Origin: Vulcanococcus limneticus LL
GTDB taxonomy: Bacteria > Cyanobacteriota > Cyanobacteriia > PCC-6307 > Cyanobiaceae
Assembly (NCBI RefSeq): GCF_002252705.1
Contig: NZ_NQLA01000016.1
Location: 1-57,309 of the forward strand
DNA length: 57,309 nucleotides
Direction of reading: 5' to 3'
Part shown: positions 50,405 to 57,309 of the stretch, piece by piece
Position numbering within the stretch: position 1 is the stretch's first letter
How the letters are laid out: every line of letters begins with the position of its first letter
Made by a program: the position numbers and the translations under genes
Notes under the pieces: model-generated
The model's database searches: none
What the model saw: only the letters and a program-made list of their open reading frames with translations
Told to the model about the DNA's origin: nothing

Positions 50405-51270
50405 GTCAGCTCACATCCACGCTGTCGATTGCTCACCGAACAATTTGCAGAAGAGGGCCCACCCGAATTGCTGGGGCGGATCGCTGCGAGGAAGGGTAGG
50501 CCGCGCTCAAGGCTTCACTTAACTCCATCGGATGAACCAGCCCCATAAGCCAGATAAAAGCCATGCACTGCCCCCAGTAGCTCGCGTAAGCGGGCGCCTA
50601 GGCACGAAGCGCCTCACCTGTCGCATCCTCATCTAAGGGAGACAAAGCCCCGGGGTCGAATAGAGAGGAATGAACTCCTCTCGCCCCGTGCAGGCTCCAC
50701 GACGATGCTATCTCCGGAAGGGGAGAGAAACTGGATCGTCGCACCTTGCTCCTACAAGCCTTGAGATGCTAAGCCTTGCAAAGAAGCGAAGACCCGGCAT
50801 CTGCAGCGATGTGGACCAGCCATGAGGCACCAGATGCGTAGGCGCTTGGCAGTTCATAGTGGCGGTGAAAAAGATGAGCCTTACAGATGACATACAGAAC
50901 TACTGACAGGGAAGCATGCAGCAAGGGACCTCGAGCCTCCGAACGCCCAAAACAACGTTGGATAGCACGCAGCGACAGAAACAGGAAAGCCAGCATCCAC
51001 ATGCTGGCCTTGAAACCAGAAGGAAGACGCAATACGACCAGGCAATCCACATCGATTCCCCGCAGATAACGATGACCTGAGGGAGATACACATTCAGGAC
51101 ATGACTAGAACCAGGCAGCGCGAAGGGCACACAGAGCGCGGAGCCTAGTTCATACTCAACGGATGCCTAAGCTGAATCCAATAGATCGAACAGAGGTGGC
51201 CGATCTCGTTCTATCTGACGAAGAGCCCGCGCCACCTTAACGAGCAAGAAGGAGGATGTCGCAAGCCGTC
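50405..51270. other. Gene-free stretch in the accessory region
   Basis: About 870 bases. Several frames of 60-93 codons exist on both strands, but they overlap one another and match no family I know. One on the minus strand (50769-51050) has a hydrophobic N-terminal half and could be a decayed membrane-protein gene. A structured segment is listed at 50651-50688. Base composition is lower in GC than the core. Confidence 0.5.
50651..50688. other. Two-part hairpin in the gene-free stretch
   Basis: An inner stem gagagga (50663-50669) with tcctctc (50676-50682) and a 6-base loop is enclosed by cggg g (50651-50655) pairing with ccccg (50684-50688), with a 7-versus-1 base bulge. It could fold as one interrupted hairpin. 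No gene ends directly beside it. Confidence 0.4.
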
Positions 51271-51750
51271 CTAGAACTTAAAGCGAAGTGACATGATCAG
51301 AAGGCCAATTGCAGTACAAACTAGCAGCCCCAAGAGCCCACCGAAAAGAAGGCCCGCTGCGATAACGAGAACCACGAATACTGCCTGAATCAATCGTATA
51401 TCACGGTTAAGCTGGCGAGACCGCTCTTCAGCCTTTCGTCTTCGCGCAATCCGCTTTAGCCGGTACTTCTCAGAAGTCTCAGGGTCCTCGGCCCTTGGCC
51501 CCAGTGAAGCAGATTGACGCTGGGACTCTGCCCAGTTAGTCTGCTGATTCAACAGCCGCTGCCGGAATATCTGAGCTCCTGCGCTCTTCAGAAGATCATC
51601 TCCACTGACCTCGGGGGGCGTGTCAGGCACGTGATGGCTTGATTCATTCTCATTGGTGCAGTCGCGATGAGTCATATTGAAGTCTGATATCCACCAACGC
51701 GGCACACTGTGCCCCCACTTCATGCGTCGGTTGCGATCCTCGGACGTCAT
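51271..51750 (-). CDS. Hypothetical protein with C-terminal membrane hairpin
   Basis: 159 residues. The first 100 are hydrophilic, with LLKSAGAQIFRQRLLNQQTNW. A strongly basic, coiled-coil-like helix follows (YRLKRIARRRKAEERSRQLNRD, about residues 95-116). Residues 119-157 form two hydrophobic segments joined by GG (FVVLVIAAGLLFGGLLGLLV). This is a sensible membrane-anchored layout and not typical of a chance frame. No family recognised. ATG 51750. Confidence 0.6.
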   Translation of the reverse strand: MTSEDRNRRMKWGHSVPRWWISDFNMTHRDCTNENESSHHVPDTPPEVSGDDLLKSAGAQIFRQRLLNQQTNWAESQRQSASLGPRAEDPETSEKYRLKRIARRRKAEERSRQLNRDIRLIQAVFVVLVIAAGLLFGGLLGLLVCTAIGLLIMSLRFKF

Positions 51751-51985
51751 GCCACTTCCTTAACGCGACAGCGGACTCTTGCTAACCAAGAGTTTGCGAA
51801 GAGTAGGCCATACCCTGAACGATGTCAACATATAGCGCAAGCACCTTGATGCGGCTTGACCATCGATCTGGCCTCCCCATCGCAAAGCCCCCAGTTACAA
51901 ATACAATCGACTGATTCAGGATGGGATCCCTAACCATCAATCACACCCGCCAATGCGTGCGCCAGGAGGTCACTTTCTTGATGAT

Positions 51986-52372
51986 CTAGGCCACACGTTC
52001 CCGCAAATGAATGATATTGCCCTCCGGGTCGCAGACATTGCGAACCCGCAGGCTGGGTCCCGGCCACACTGGCCCGCAAAGTAAGCCGCCAGACTCTACT
52101 ACCGCTTTCTCGGCGTCCTCCAGACTGCTGACTGTGAAGAATGGCTTGATCGCCTGCTGATCGCGAGGTGATGGTGGTGCGGCGATCTCGATCTGATCGG
52201 CGTACATTGCAGGGATGGCATGGATGATCAACTGAGCATCCGCCGACTGCAGCACTCTGTGTTCAGAGTCTGCGAAAAGCAACTTGGCTGATAGCAACCT
52301 CTCGTAGAAGCCTGAGACAGATTCGAGGTCTTTAGCGTAGATCAGAACACCTGTGGTCGCTGGCCCAGGCAT
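51986..52372 (-). CDS. VOC family protein
   Basis: 128 residues. TTGVLIYAKDLESVSGFYERLL at 6-27, a central VLQSADAQLIIHAIP, FFTVSSLEDAEKAVVESGG near 78-96, and a C-terminal VCDPEGNIIHLRER. This is one VOC unit of the glyoxalase/bleomycin-resistance type. In place of the first metal-ligand His there is Leu/Tyr, so metal binding is doubtful and a ligand-binding role is possible. It lies alone between hypothetical genes. Confidence 0.82.
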   Translation of the reverse strand: MPGPATTGVLIYAKDLESVSGFYERLLSAKLLFADSEHRVLQSADAQLIIHAIPAMYADQIEIAAPPSPRDQQAIKPFFTVSSLEDAEKAVVESGGLLCGPVWPGPSLRVRNVCDPEGNIIHLRERVA

Positions 52373-52524
52373 GTGGTCATCCGAGGGAGTAGGTCACTGA
52401 GTATGGCCTGTGAGGCCAAGGGTTCCAGATTGGAACCGGGCTGAGGTCTTGGTCAATCACAGGATACGTGCTGCTCCGGACATCTGGATCTGGAAGTTAG
52501 GCCACTCAGTTGTACATCGCCGCT

Positions 52525-53400
52525 TCACGTCTTCTGGGACAGTTCCTCGGCGGCGATGCCAAACACTTCGTCTGCCGAACCGATTGCCACGAAGTGACCG
52601 GCCCCCGCCACCGGATGCCACACAGCTCCAGGCATTTGGTCGGCAAGCTCCTTGTTGATCGCATCGGGCACGAGCCGGTCGTCCAGGCCTTGCCAGAGGT
52701 GAACACGTCGCTCGATCTGGCGAACATCAAAGTCCCAACCCCGGTAGAGCAGCTCGGAATCGCGAACTAAACCCTCGATTCCATGGGCAAAGCATTCGGC
52801 GCTTGCTTCGCTGAAGGCAGCTGCGAAGCCTGGTCGCCGCACAATCTCCTGGTCATACGGGTTGATGGCCCTCAGCAATTGCTGGATGTAGGTCTCGCGG
52901 AAATCAACGGCGGTCTTGGCGAGTGCCGCATACATGAGACGGAAGCCAGGCTGAAAGTGCAGTGCGAGAAAGCCCCCTAGCGCATCAACTGCGGAAAGGT
53001 GCTTCTTTGCCGAGTTGTCGCCGAAAGCTCCGTAGCTGCCGCCGGCGATGCTGGTCACGTGGCGCAGTCGAGCTGGGTCGATGTAAGCCGCGGCCGCCAG
53101 AGCCCACGGGCCACCCTCCGACCAGCCTGTCACTCCAAACTCACGGTGTCCCAAAGCGTCGGCGATGGCCGTCATGTCGTCAGCCCATCCCGAGTAGCTG
53201 CGTTCCTCCTGGGGAGTGGACTGTCCGATGCCGGGCCGGTCTACGCAAACAAGGCGGAGCCCATGCTTGGACGCCGCCTCGGCAAAGAGTCGGGCCTCAA
53301 GCCTGCTACTCGGCCCGCCATGATTATGGATAATGAGCGGACCATAAGGATCTCCAACTTCGAGATAGGCGAGAAGACGGTCGTCTTTCGTTACCAGCAT
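52525..53400 (-). CDS. Alpha/beta hydrolase
   Basis: 291 residues. The oxyanion-hole HNHGGPSSRLEA (26-37), VDRPGIGQST and the nucleophile elbow GWSEGG with Ser94 are clear. The acid lies in LWQGLDDRLVP and the final His in VAGAGHFVAIG. A cap domain (about 130-215) covers the site. It resembles proline iminopeptidase/haloperoxidase-like hydrolases; the substrate is unknown. ATG 53400. Confidence 0.9.
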   Translation of the reverse strand: MLVTKDDRLLAYLEVGDPYGPLIIHNHGGPSSRLEARLFAEAASKHGLRLVCVDRPGIGQSTPQEERSYSGWADDMTAIADALGHREFGVTGWSEGGPWALAAAAYIDPARLRHVTSIAGGSYGAFGDNSAKKHLSAVDALGGFLALHFQPGFRLMYAALAKTAVDFRETYIQQLLRAINPYDQEIVRRPGFAAAFSEASAECFAHGIEGLVRDSELLYRGWDFDVRQIERRVHLWQGLDDRLVPDAINKELADQMPGAVWHPVAGAGHFVAIGSADEVFGIAAEELSQKT

Positions 53401-53872
53401 CGATCCGCTCCACGGGAACTATGATCGCAATGGCCGATTTAAGATGATCTTAGGATTGATTGGCATGAGGCTGGCAACGAGGCCTGCCATCGGCAATGAG
53501 AGGGCAACGCTGCCATGGGAGCAGCCGCCTCCGTCAAGACAATCTAGGGCATTCCATGGGGCCCAACATTCGCCATCAGCCACGGGAGGTAAGAATGTCC
53601 GCTGCATGGCATTGGTGGGCAGCGGCGCCGCTTGCTCAGTAACCAAGAACGCGTAGATGCATCGCATTGACATCAGCTTGAGCAGCTTCGCCTCGCAGAC
53701 GGACTGCATCTCCATGAACCTCTGGAAGATAACCCCTAGGAACTCAACAACCTTGGCGAACTTGGGGCTATCCAGCCTCCTCCGATGCCTGGCCAACGAT
53801 CACGATCAGCAACGGGAGGTAGCACTCTTCGCATCCCATGCATCATTGGCCCCCGTTCGCTGAATCTTGATG
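53401..53872. other. Stretch without a supported gene
   Basis: About 470 bases between the hydrolase and the methyltransferase. A minus-strand frame (53419-53796, 125 codons) and an opposite-strand frame (53444-53656) overlap. Neither has a recognisable domain, and the minus-strand product is Cys/Pro-rich with a weak hydrophobic end. One of them may be a real small gene or a remnant. Confidence 0.4.
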
Positions 53873-54559
53873 TCAGCTGTCAGCGCATTGAATCCGCAGC
53901 ATTTCGCATGCTCCTCTCTGGAACTCGTAGTCCACCCGCTGAATCGACACCTTGTGTCCAGCTGTACGTAGCAGCTCGACACTCGTTTCAAGATGGGGCG
54001 AGATGGCACCACCAAATGCAAGAAGCGGAAACACCCTGACTTCCCTGGCAACTCGGCATAGCTCAAGCAGCGAAGAATGATGGAACGCCTCGTCCAGCTG
54101 TTGGCTATACAAGAAAAGTAGATGGGAGCAGAGGGCCAAGTCGAAGTGCCTATCAGAGAATGGGAGAGATGGTAGTTCCGAGTTCAAGTACCGTCCCTCA
54201 ACAAGGCCGGCTGGATAGTCATCCAAGAAAGTTTGCATTGCGGCCATGCGGACCTTGCCGAGCTCCTCAACTGATGCGATGGCTTTCCAAACGAATTCGT
54301 TCTGATTCTGCCTGGTCTGATCGATCACGAGCCTATAGGTCGCGGCAATGCGAGCTTCGATATCGGCTCTGCTGAATGCATAGATTGGATCGCACGAAAT
54401 AACCTGAGCGCCTCTTATAGTAGCTTCTGCATTGAAGCCTGCTGGTCCATCCCCACAGCCAAGGATTCGGCCAGCCATATCGGCCCCGGCCAGCGAGAAC
54501 ATGGCCGAGTACTCCTCGAAAGAACGGCCCCAGGGAACAACCTGATCAAGCGCGAACAT
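53873..54559 (-). CDS. SAM-dependent methyltransferase-like protein
   Basis: 228 residues. RILGCGDGPAGFNAEAT (31-47) is a SAM motif I, followed by VISCDPIYAFSRADIEARI with the acidic ribose contact. LPSLPFSDRHFDLALCSHLLFLYS near 130-153 is the motif IV region, and a C-terminal RVDYEFQRGACEMLRI ends the fold. The substrate is unknown; this kind is often filed as a hypothetical class I methyltransferase. ATG 54559. Confidence 0.8.
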   Translation of the reverse strand: MFALDQVVPWGRSFEEYSAMFSLAGADMAGRILGCGDGPAGFNAEATIRGAQVISCDPIYAFSRADIEARIAATYRLVIDQTRQNQNEFVWKAIASVEELGKVRMAAMQTFLDDYPAGLVEGRYLNSELPSLPFSDRHFDLALCSHLLFLYSQQLDEAFHHSSLLELCRVAREVRVFPLLAFGGAISPHLETSVELLRTAGHKVSIQRVDYEFQRGACEMLRIQCADS

Positions 54560-54848
54560 GGTCTCTTTGGCGAAAGGCTAAAACTCAGGATCAACGGCTG
54601 GATTTAGCGCAGTCAAGTGGAGGCATTCGCACTATACTGACCTTACCCAATGGCCCAGAGCTAACAGTGCCAAGATCGCCGAGATGAAGGGCCCGCATGA
54701 TCCGACCCGGCCCATGGAAACCCCAGTGTAGATCCATTGGCGACTGACTTCTGAGACGTCCTAGACGAGTGCCGACGAGGCAGCATGGTCAAAACGGAGG
54801 GCTTCCATCCAGTCCGGCATCTCCCGCAACTTGCAGAAGTCGTTCGCG

Positions 54849-55229
54849 TCAGTCGCGAACGTCGGAATGAAAGACCTTGGAGATCACCTGCCAGCGTCCG
54901 TCCACGTGGATGAGCGTCAGCAGATCAATGAAGTCCCTGGGCGGGATCGAGCACTGCAGCCGGGCATGGGCGGTGACCGGTCCGATGAGCTCAATCGACA
55001 GCACGCGGTCGGTGCGCGGCTGGCTGCTGGCCGCAGGTGCAGGGCGCGCGTCGACTACGGGAAAGTACTCGTCCATCCGCAAAACGATGGGCTTGTCAGC
55101 GACCGCTGTGGCATACAGCGCATCCTGATGGAAGACCTGCGCCAGGAGAGTCGTGTCGCTGTGGTACAACCCGTCGAAGTACAACTGCAACACCGAATGG
55201 ATAGCGTCGAACTCGGTGGGGCTGCTCAT
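54849..55229 (-). CDS. NTF2-like (lumazine-binding-type) protein
   Basis: 126 residues. AIHSVLQLYFDGLYHSDTTLLAQVFHQDALYAT at 9-41 (given as a range; key parts LYFDGLYHSD and FHQDA) and the C-terminal FIDLLTLIHVDGRWQVISKVFHSD are typical of the putative lumazine-binding/NTF2-like family in proteobacteria. It probably binds a small ligand. Its start overlaps the stop of the tautomerase gene by 4 bases, so the two are coupled. Confidence 0.85.
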   Translation of the reverse strand: MSSPTEFDAIHSVLQLYFDGLYHSDTTLLAQVFHQDALYATAVADKPIVLRMDEYFPVVDARPAPAASSQPRTDRVLSIELIGPVTAHARLQCSIPPRDFIDLLTLIHVDGRWQVISKVFHSDVRD

Positions 55230-55444
55230 GGGCCGGTCCCCCGCTTGGCGCGCTCGCGCAGAACGGCGACGGTCTCGCCGGCGATGCCCCAGTGATCGGT
55301 CTCGACCTCCTCGATGACCACGAAGGTGGTGGCAGGATCCTTGTCGAGCACCTGCACCAGGAGATCGGTGGCGCCGCGAATGAGCTGGGCCTTCTGATCG
55401 CGTGTCGCGCCTTCGCGCGTGATCTGGATCTTGACGTAGGGCAT
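55226..55444 (-). CDS. 4-oxalocrotonate tautomerase family protein
   Basis: 72 residues. After removal of Met the N-terminal residue would be Pro, the general base of this family (MPYVKIQITREGATRDQKAQ, residues 1-20). Then LIRGATDLLVQVLDKDPATTFVVIEEV, partly quoted, is typical. It acts on small keto-acids; the substrate is unknown. It sits between GST (10 bases) and the NTF2-like gene in one minus-strand operon. Confidence 0.9.
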   Translation of the reverse strand: MPYVKIQITREGATRDQKAQLIRGATDLLVQVLDKDPATTFVVIEEVETDHWGIAGETVAVLRERAKRGTGP

Positions 55445-55454
55445 GGCGAGCTCC

Positions 55455-56075
55455 TCAGGCGATCAGGCCTTCGGCCTTCATCGCGGCCTGCACCGCGGGT
55501 CGGGCCGACACGCGCGCCATGAAGGCGCCGATGTGCTTGAGATCCGATAGATCGATCTGCACAAACTTGGCCCAGCCGAGCACGGTGAAGAGGTAGGCAT
55601 CAGCCGCAGTGAAGGTCTCGCCGGTGAGATAGCTCTTGCCCTCGAGCTGGCCGTCGAGCCAGGCCAGCTTCTTGCGCAGCACAGCGGCCAGCGCCTTCTT
55701 CGCCGTGGCGTCCACGTCGTTCTGGAAGAGGGGGGTGAACGACTTGTGGATCTCGGAGGTGATGTAGTTCTGCCACTCCATCACGCGGTAGCGTGCAAGG
55801 CTGCCGGCTTCCGGCATCAGCGTGTGCGCGTCGGCGCGGTCGGCGATGTACTGCGCGATCACGGGGCCTTCGGACAGGTGGGTGCCGTCGCCGAGTTGGA
55901 TCAGCGGGACCTGCCCCCTGGCGTTGATGGTGTAGTAGTCGACGCCGCCGGCGGTGAGGTGCCTGGCGGTGTCGACCTTCTCAAGGGTGAAGGCCGTGCC
56001 GGTTTCGCGCAGCAGGATGTGCGGGGCGAGCGAGCAGGCGCCCGGCGTGAAGTAGAGCTTGAGAGGGGTGGGCAT
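55455..56075 (-). CDS. Glutathione S-transferase, beta class
   Basis: 206 residues from ATG 56075; upstream codons in the open frame run into the LysR region and are not part of the fold. The N-terminus LYFTPGACSLAPHILLRETG is the beta-class pattern, with Cys14 and Ser15 at the active site. NARGQVPLIQLGDG and LSEGPVIAQYIADRA form the glutathione-binding strand and helix, and the C-terminal all-helical domain includes FTAADAYLFTVLGWAKF. It would detoxify electrophiles with glutathione. Typical proteobacterial sequence, probably acquired. Confidence 0.92.
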   Translation of the reverse strand: MPTPLKLYFTPGACSLAPHILLRETGTAFTLEKVDTARHLTAGGVDYYTINARGQVPLIQLGDGTHLSEGPVIAQYIADRADAHTLMPEAGSLARYRVMEWQNYITSEIHKSFTPLFQNDVDATAKKALAAVLRKKLAWLDGQLEGKSYLTGETFTAADAYLFTVLGWAKFVQIDLSDLKHIGAFMARVSARPAVQAAMKAEGLIA

Positions 56076-56178
56076 CGAAAGAAGTCCTGGCGGAAGTGGA
56101 GCTGCGCCGACTGTATTGGCTACGCGATCGGAAATAAACATGTCATCATTCAATTCACTTATTACATAGAGATCACCA
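56076..56178. promoter_or_regulatory. Divergent GST / LysR control region
   Basis: 103 bases between the two divergent starts. It is AT-richer than either gene, as expected for promoters (for example ttcaattcacttattaca near 56151-56168). LysR regulators usually bind such regions to control both genes, but I could not fix an operator. Confidence 0.45.
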
Positions 56179-57108
56179 ATGAGCCGCCAGTTCCAGGACC
56201 TGCGCCTGGGCAGCATCGAGTTGTTCTGCCTCACCGCGCAGCACTTGAGCTTCACAGCAGCAGCGAAGTCAGCGGGGCTAACGGCGGCCGCCGTTAGCCG
56301 TTCGGTCACGCGGTTGGAGGGGCGCCTAGGGGTACGCCTCTTGATGCGCACCACACGCCAGGTGCGCTTGACCGACGTCGGCCAGCGCTACTACGACCAA
56401 TGCCGCCAGGCGCTTGGACAGTTGAGTGAAGCCGAGCGCGAGGCCACGGGTCAGCAATTGAAGCCCTCAGGGCTGGTGCGCATGAGCCTGCCCACGTCCT
56501 ATGGCCACTACCGCGTGCTGCCTTTGCTGCCGGACTTCGTGCGGCGATATCCAGATATCGAGATCGAGACCCAATTGACCAATCGCAACGTGGACTTCAC
56601 CGATGAAGGCTTCGATCTCGCGGTGCGCGGCCGTGTGCTGCCCGACTCCGGCCTGGTGGCGCGCAAGCTCGAGGACGCGCCCTTGCTGATCGTTGGAGCG
56701 CCCAGCTACCTCAAGCACCATCGTCCGCCGCGCACCGCCGACGACTTGGCACAGCACGAGTGCATCCAGTTCGTGCTGCCCAGTAGCGGCCAGGTGGTGC
56801 CTTGGCTGGTGCAGAGCGAGGGGCACACGATGGAGTTCTCGACGCCGGGTCGGCTGCGCTGCGCCGAAGACATCCTCGCGCCAATCACGCTGGCGCGCGC
56901 CGGAGCGGGTTTGGTGCAGACCTACCGCTTCCTGGTCGAGGACGACCTGCGCGACGGGCGCCTGGTTGAGGTGCTGGCCGATCACGCCGGTGCGTCACGC
57001 CCGTTCTCGCTGCTCTATCCCGGCAACCGCCACATGACACTGCGCGTGCGCACCATGATCAATTTTCTGGTTGACGCCCTCGGCCCTGGGCCGCAACGCT
57101 CGCGTTGA
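56179..57108 (+). CDS. LysR-family regulator of the GST operon
   Basis: 309 residues. The winged helix-turn-helix is at 8-65 (SIELFCLTAQHLSFTAAAKS, TAAAVSRSVTRLEGRLGVRLL), with TTRQVRLTDVGQRYY after it. The effector domain holds VRMSLPTSYGHYRVLPLLPDF, VDFTDEGFDLAVRGRVLPDSG and LPSSGQVVPWLV. This is the CrgA-like/aromatic-type proteobacterial LysR subgroup, quite unlike the cyanobacterial RbcR in this window. Divergent position over the GST, tautomerase and NTF2-like genes makes them its likely targets. ATG 56179. Confidence 0.92.
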   Translation: MSRQFQDLRLGSIELFCLTAQHLSFTAAAKSAGLTAAAVSRSVTRLEGRLGVRLLMRTTRQVRLTDVGQRYYDQCRQALGQLSEAEREATGQQLKPSGLVRMSLPTSYGHYRVLPLLPDFVRRYPDIEIETQLTNRNVDFTDEGFDLAVRGRVLPDSGLVARKLEDAPLLIVGAPSYLKHHRPPRTADDLAQHECIQFVLPSSGQVVPWLVQSEGHTMEFSTPGRLRCAEDILAPITLARAGAGLVQTYRFLVEDDLRDGRLVEVLADHAGASRPFSLLYPGNRHMTLRVRTMINFLVDALGPGPQRSR

Positions 57109-57263
57109 CCTGCCCTTTGGCTAAGTCACAGCAGAGGTCTCACACGCAACGGCACTGAGGACCGCACCCCCAAGGGCCATCCCCAGCGACTGGTTCGGCG
57201 GCTCGGCACTGTTGACGTGACCCCCTTTGTCGGTCCAGTCCTTATGAGAGTGGGTGGATGTGG
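57109..57263. other. Probable terminal part of an insertion element
   Basis: Bases between the LysR stop and the transposase-like end contain tgttgacgtgacccccttt (57210-57228), the sort of sequence often found at ends of IS3/IS481-type elements. No second copy is available in the window to prove an inverted repeat. Confidence 0.35.
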
Positions 57264-57309
57264 TCATGCTGCAACTCCCTGTTGAGCTGCCTCCAGGGGC
57301 GTACGCCCC
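57264..57309 (-). pseudogene. C-terminal end of a transposase/integrase (cut by window edge)
   Basis: On the minus strand the last 14 codons before TGA read GRTPLEAAQQGVAA. A G-R-T-P-x-E-A ending directly follows the H-x-x-L-G motif in integrase-core (rve) transposases of the IS3/IS481 kind. Only this end is inside the window, so the call is weak. It would place an insertion element at the right edge, matching the transposase remnant at the left edge. Confidence 0.5.

Noticed and set aside
50769-51050. 93-codon hydrophobic frame
   Set aside because: Competing frames of similar length overlap on both strands, and no family or start signal supports it; could be a decayed gene.
53419-53796. 125-codon minus-strand frame between hydrolase and methyltransferase
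   Set aside because: No recognisable domain, overlaps an opposite frame, composition uneven; left as an open question.
57121-57267. 48-codon minus-strand frame with a good ribosome-binding-site-like sequence (agggag) before its ATG
   Set aside because: The upstream sequence reads as the end of a transposase in another frame, so this frame most likely lies across the end of an insertion element.

Overview
The window is a very GC-rich piece of a cyanobacterial chromosome, most likely a picocyanobacterium of the Cyanobium / freshwater Synechococcus group. The marks are plant-type carotenoid genes (crtB, crtP), the photosynthetic NDH-1 genes ndhM, ndhF, ndhD and ndhAIGE, the RuBisCO regulator rbcR, chlM, a small PedR-like LuxR regulator, and several families largely restricted to cyanobacteria (DUF3172, DUF3352). 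I see no rRNA, tRNA or CRISPR array.

Layout. 1-147 is the 3' end of a transposase, followed by about 650 bases with no convincing gene. 795-3418 (minus strand) holds a VOC protein, a Rieske oxygenase, a small hypothetical gene and a ParA/MinD-like ATPase, divergent from a HAMP membrane protein (3472-4902). 4895-13176 is a tightly packed minus-strand run: crtP, a hybrid histidine kinase, a response regulator, a phosphotransfer-like/receiver protein, crtB and a TolC-type outer membrane protein, mostly joined by 4-base start/stop overlaps. Divergent from crtP are ndhM and a DUF3172 gene, then rbcR (minus), a NnrU/Z-ISO-like gene, ndhF and ndhD. 20.4-30.3 kb is housekeeping: LapA-like, scpA, an NDP-sugar pyrophosphorylase, metF, the PedR-like regulator, a CYTH protein, NAD kinase, ndhAIGE and citrate synthase. 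30.4-37.1 kb carries sixA, a DUF3352 gene, a rhodanese, hrcA, trpB, a SUI1-type factor and cysC. 37.1-42.6 kb is a four-gene overlapping envelope-glycan cluster (glycosyltransferase 2, multi-pass membrane protein, alpha/alpha-barrel-like protein, flippase-like protein). 42.7-47.2 kb has an AI-2E-type exporter, a membrane protein, purE, nagA and chlM.

From 47.2 kb the character changes. An 84-base, about 93% identical copy of the chlM 3' end lies 765 bases downstream of the native one. Beyond it comes an accessory region of lower GC and looser spacing: an inactive-looking beta-lactamase-fold protein, small membrane proteins, a VOC protein, an alpha/beta hydrolase and a methyltransferase. Last comes a proteobacterial-looking block (NTF2-like, 4-oxalocrotonate tautomerase, beta-class GST, divergent LysR). 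The right edge shows what looks like the end of another transposase.

How the parts connect: the first 47 kb links light energy use (NDH-1 cyclic electron flow, carotenoid and chlorophyll synthesis, redox and RuBisCO regulation) with two-component signalling. The unusual points are the signalling genes wedged between crtP and crtB, a C-terminal module shared by two nearby signalling proteins, the glycan cluster, and the chlM-associated island junction.
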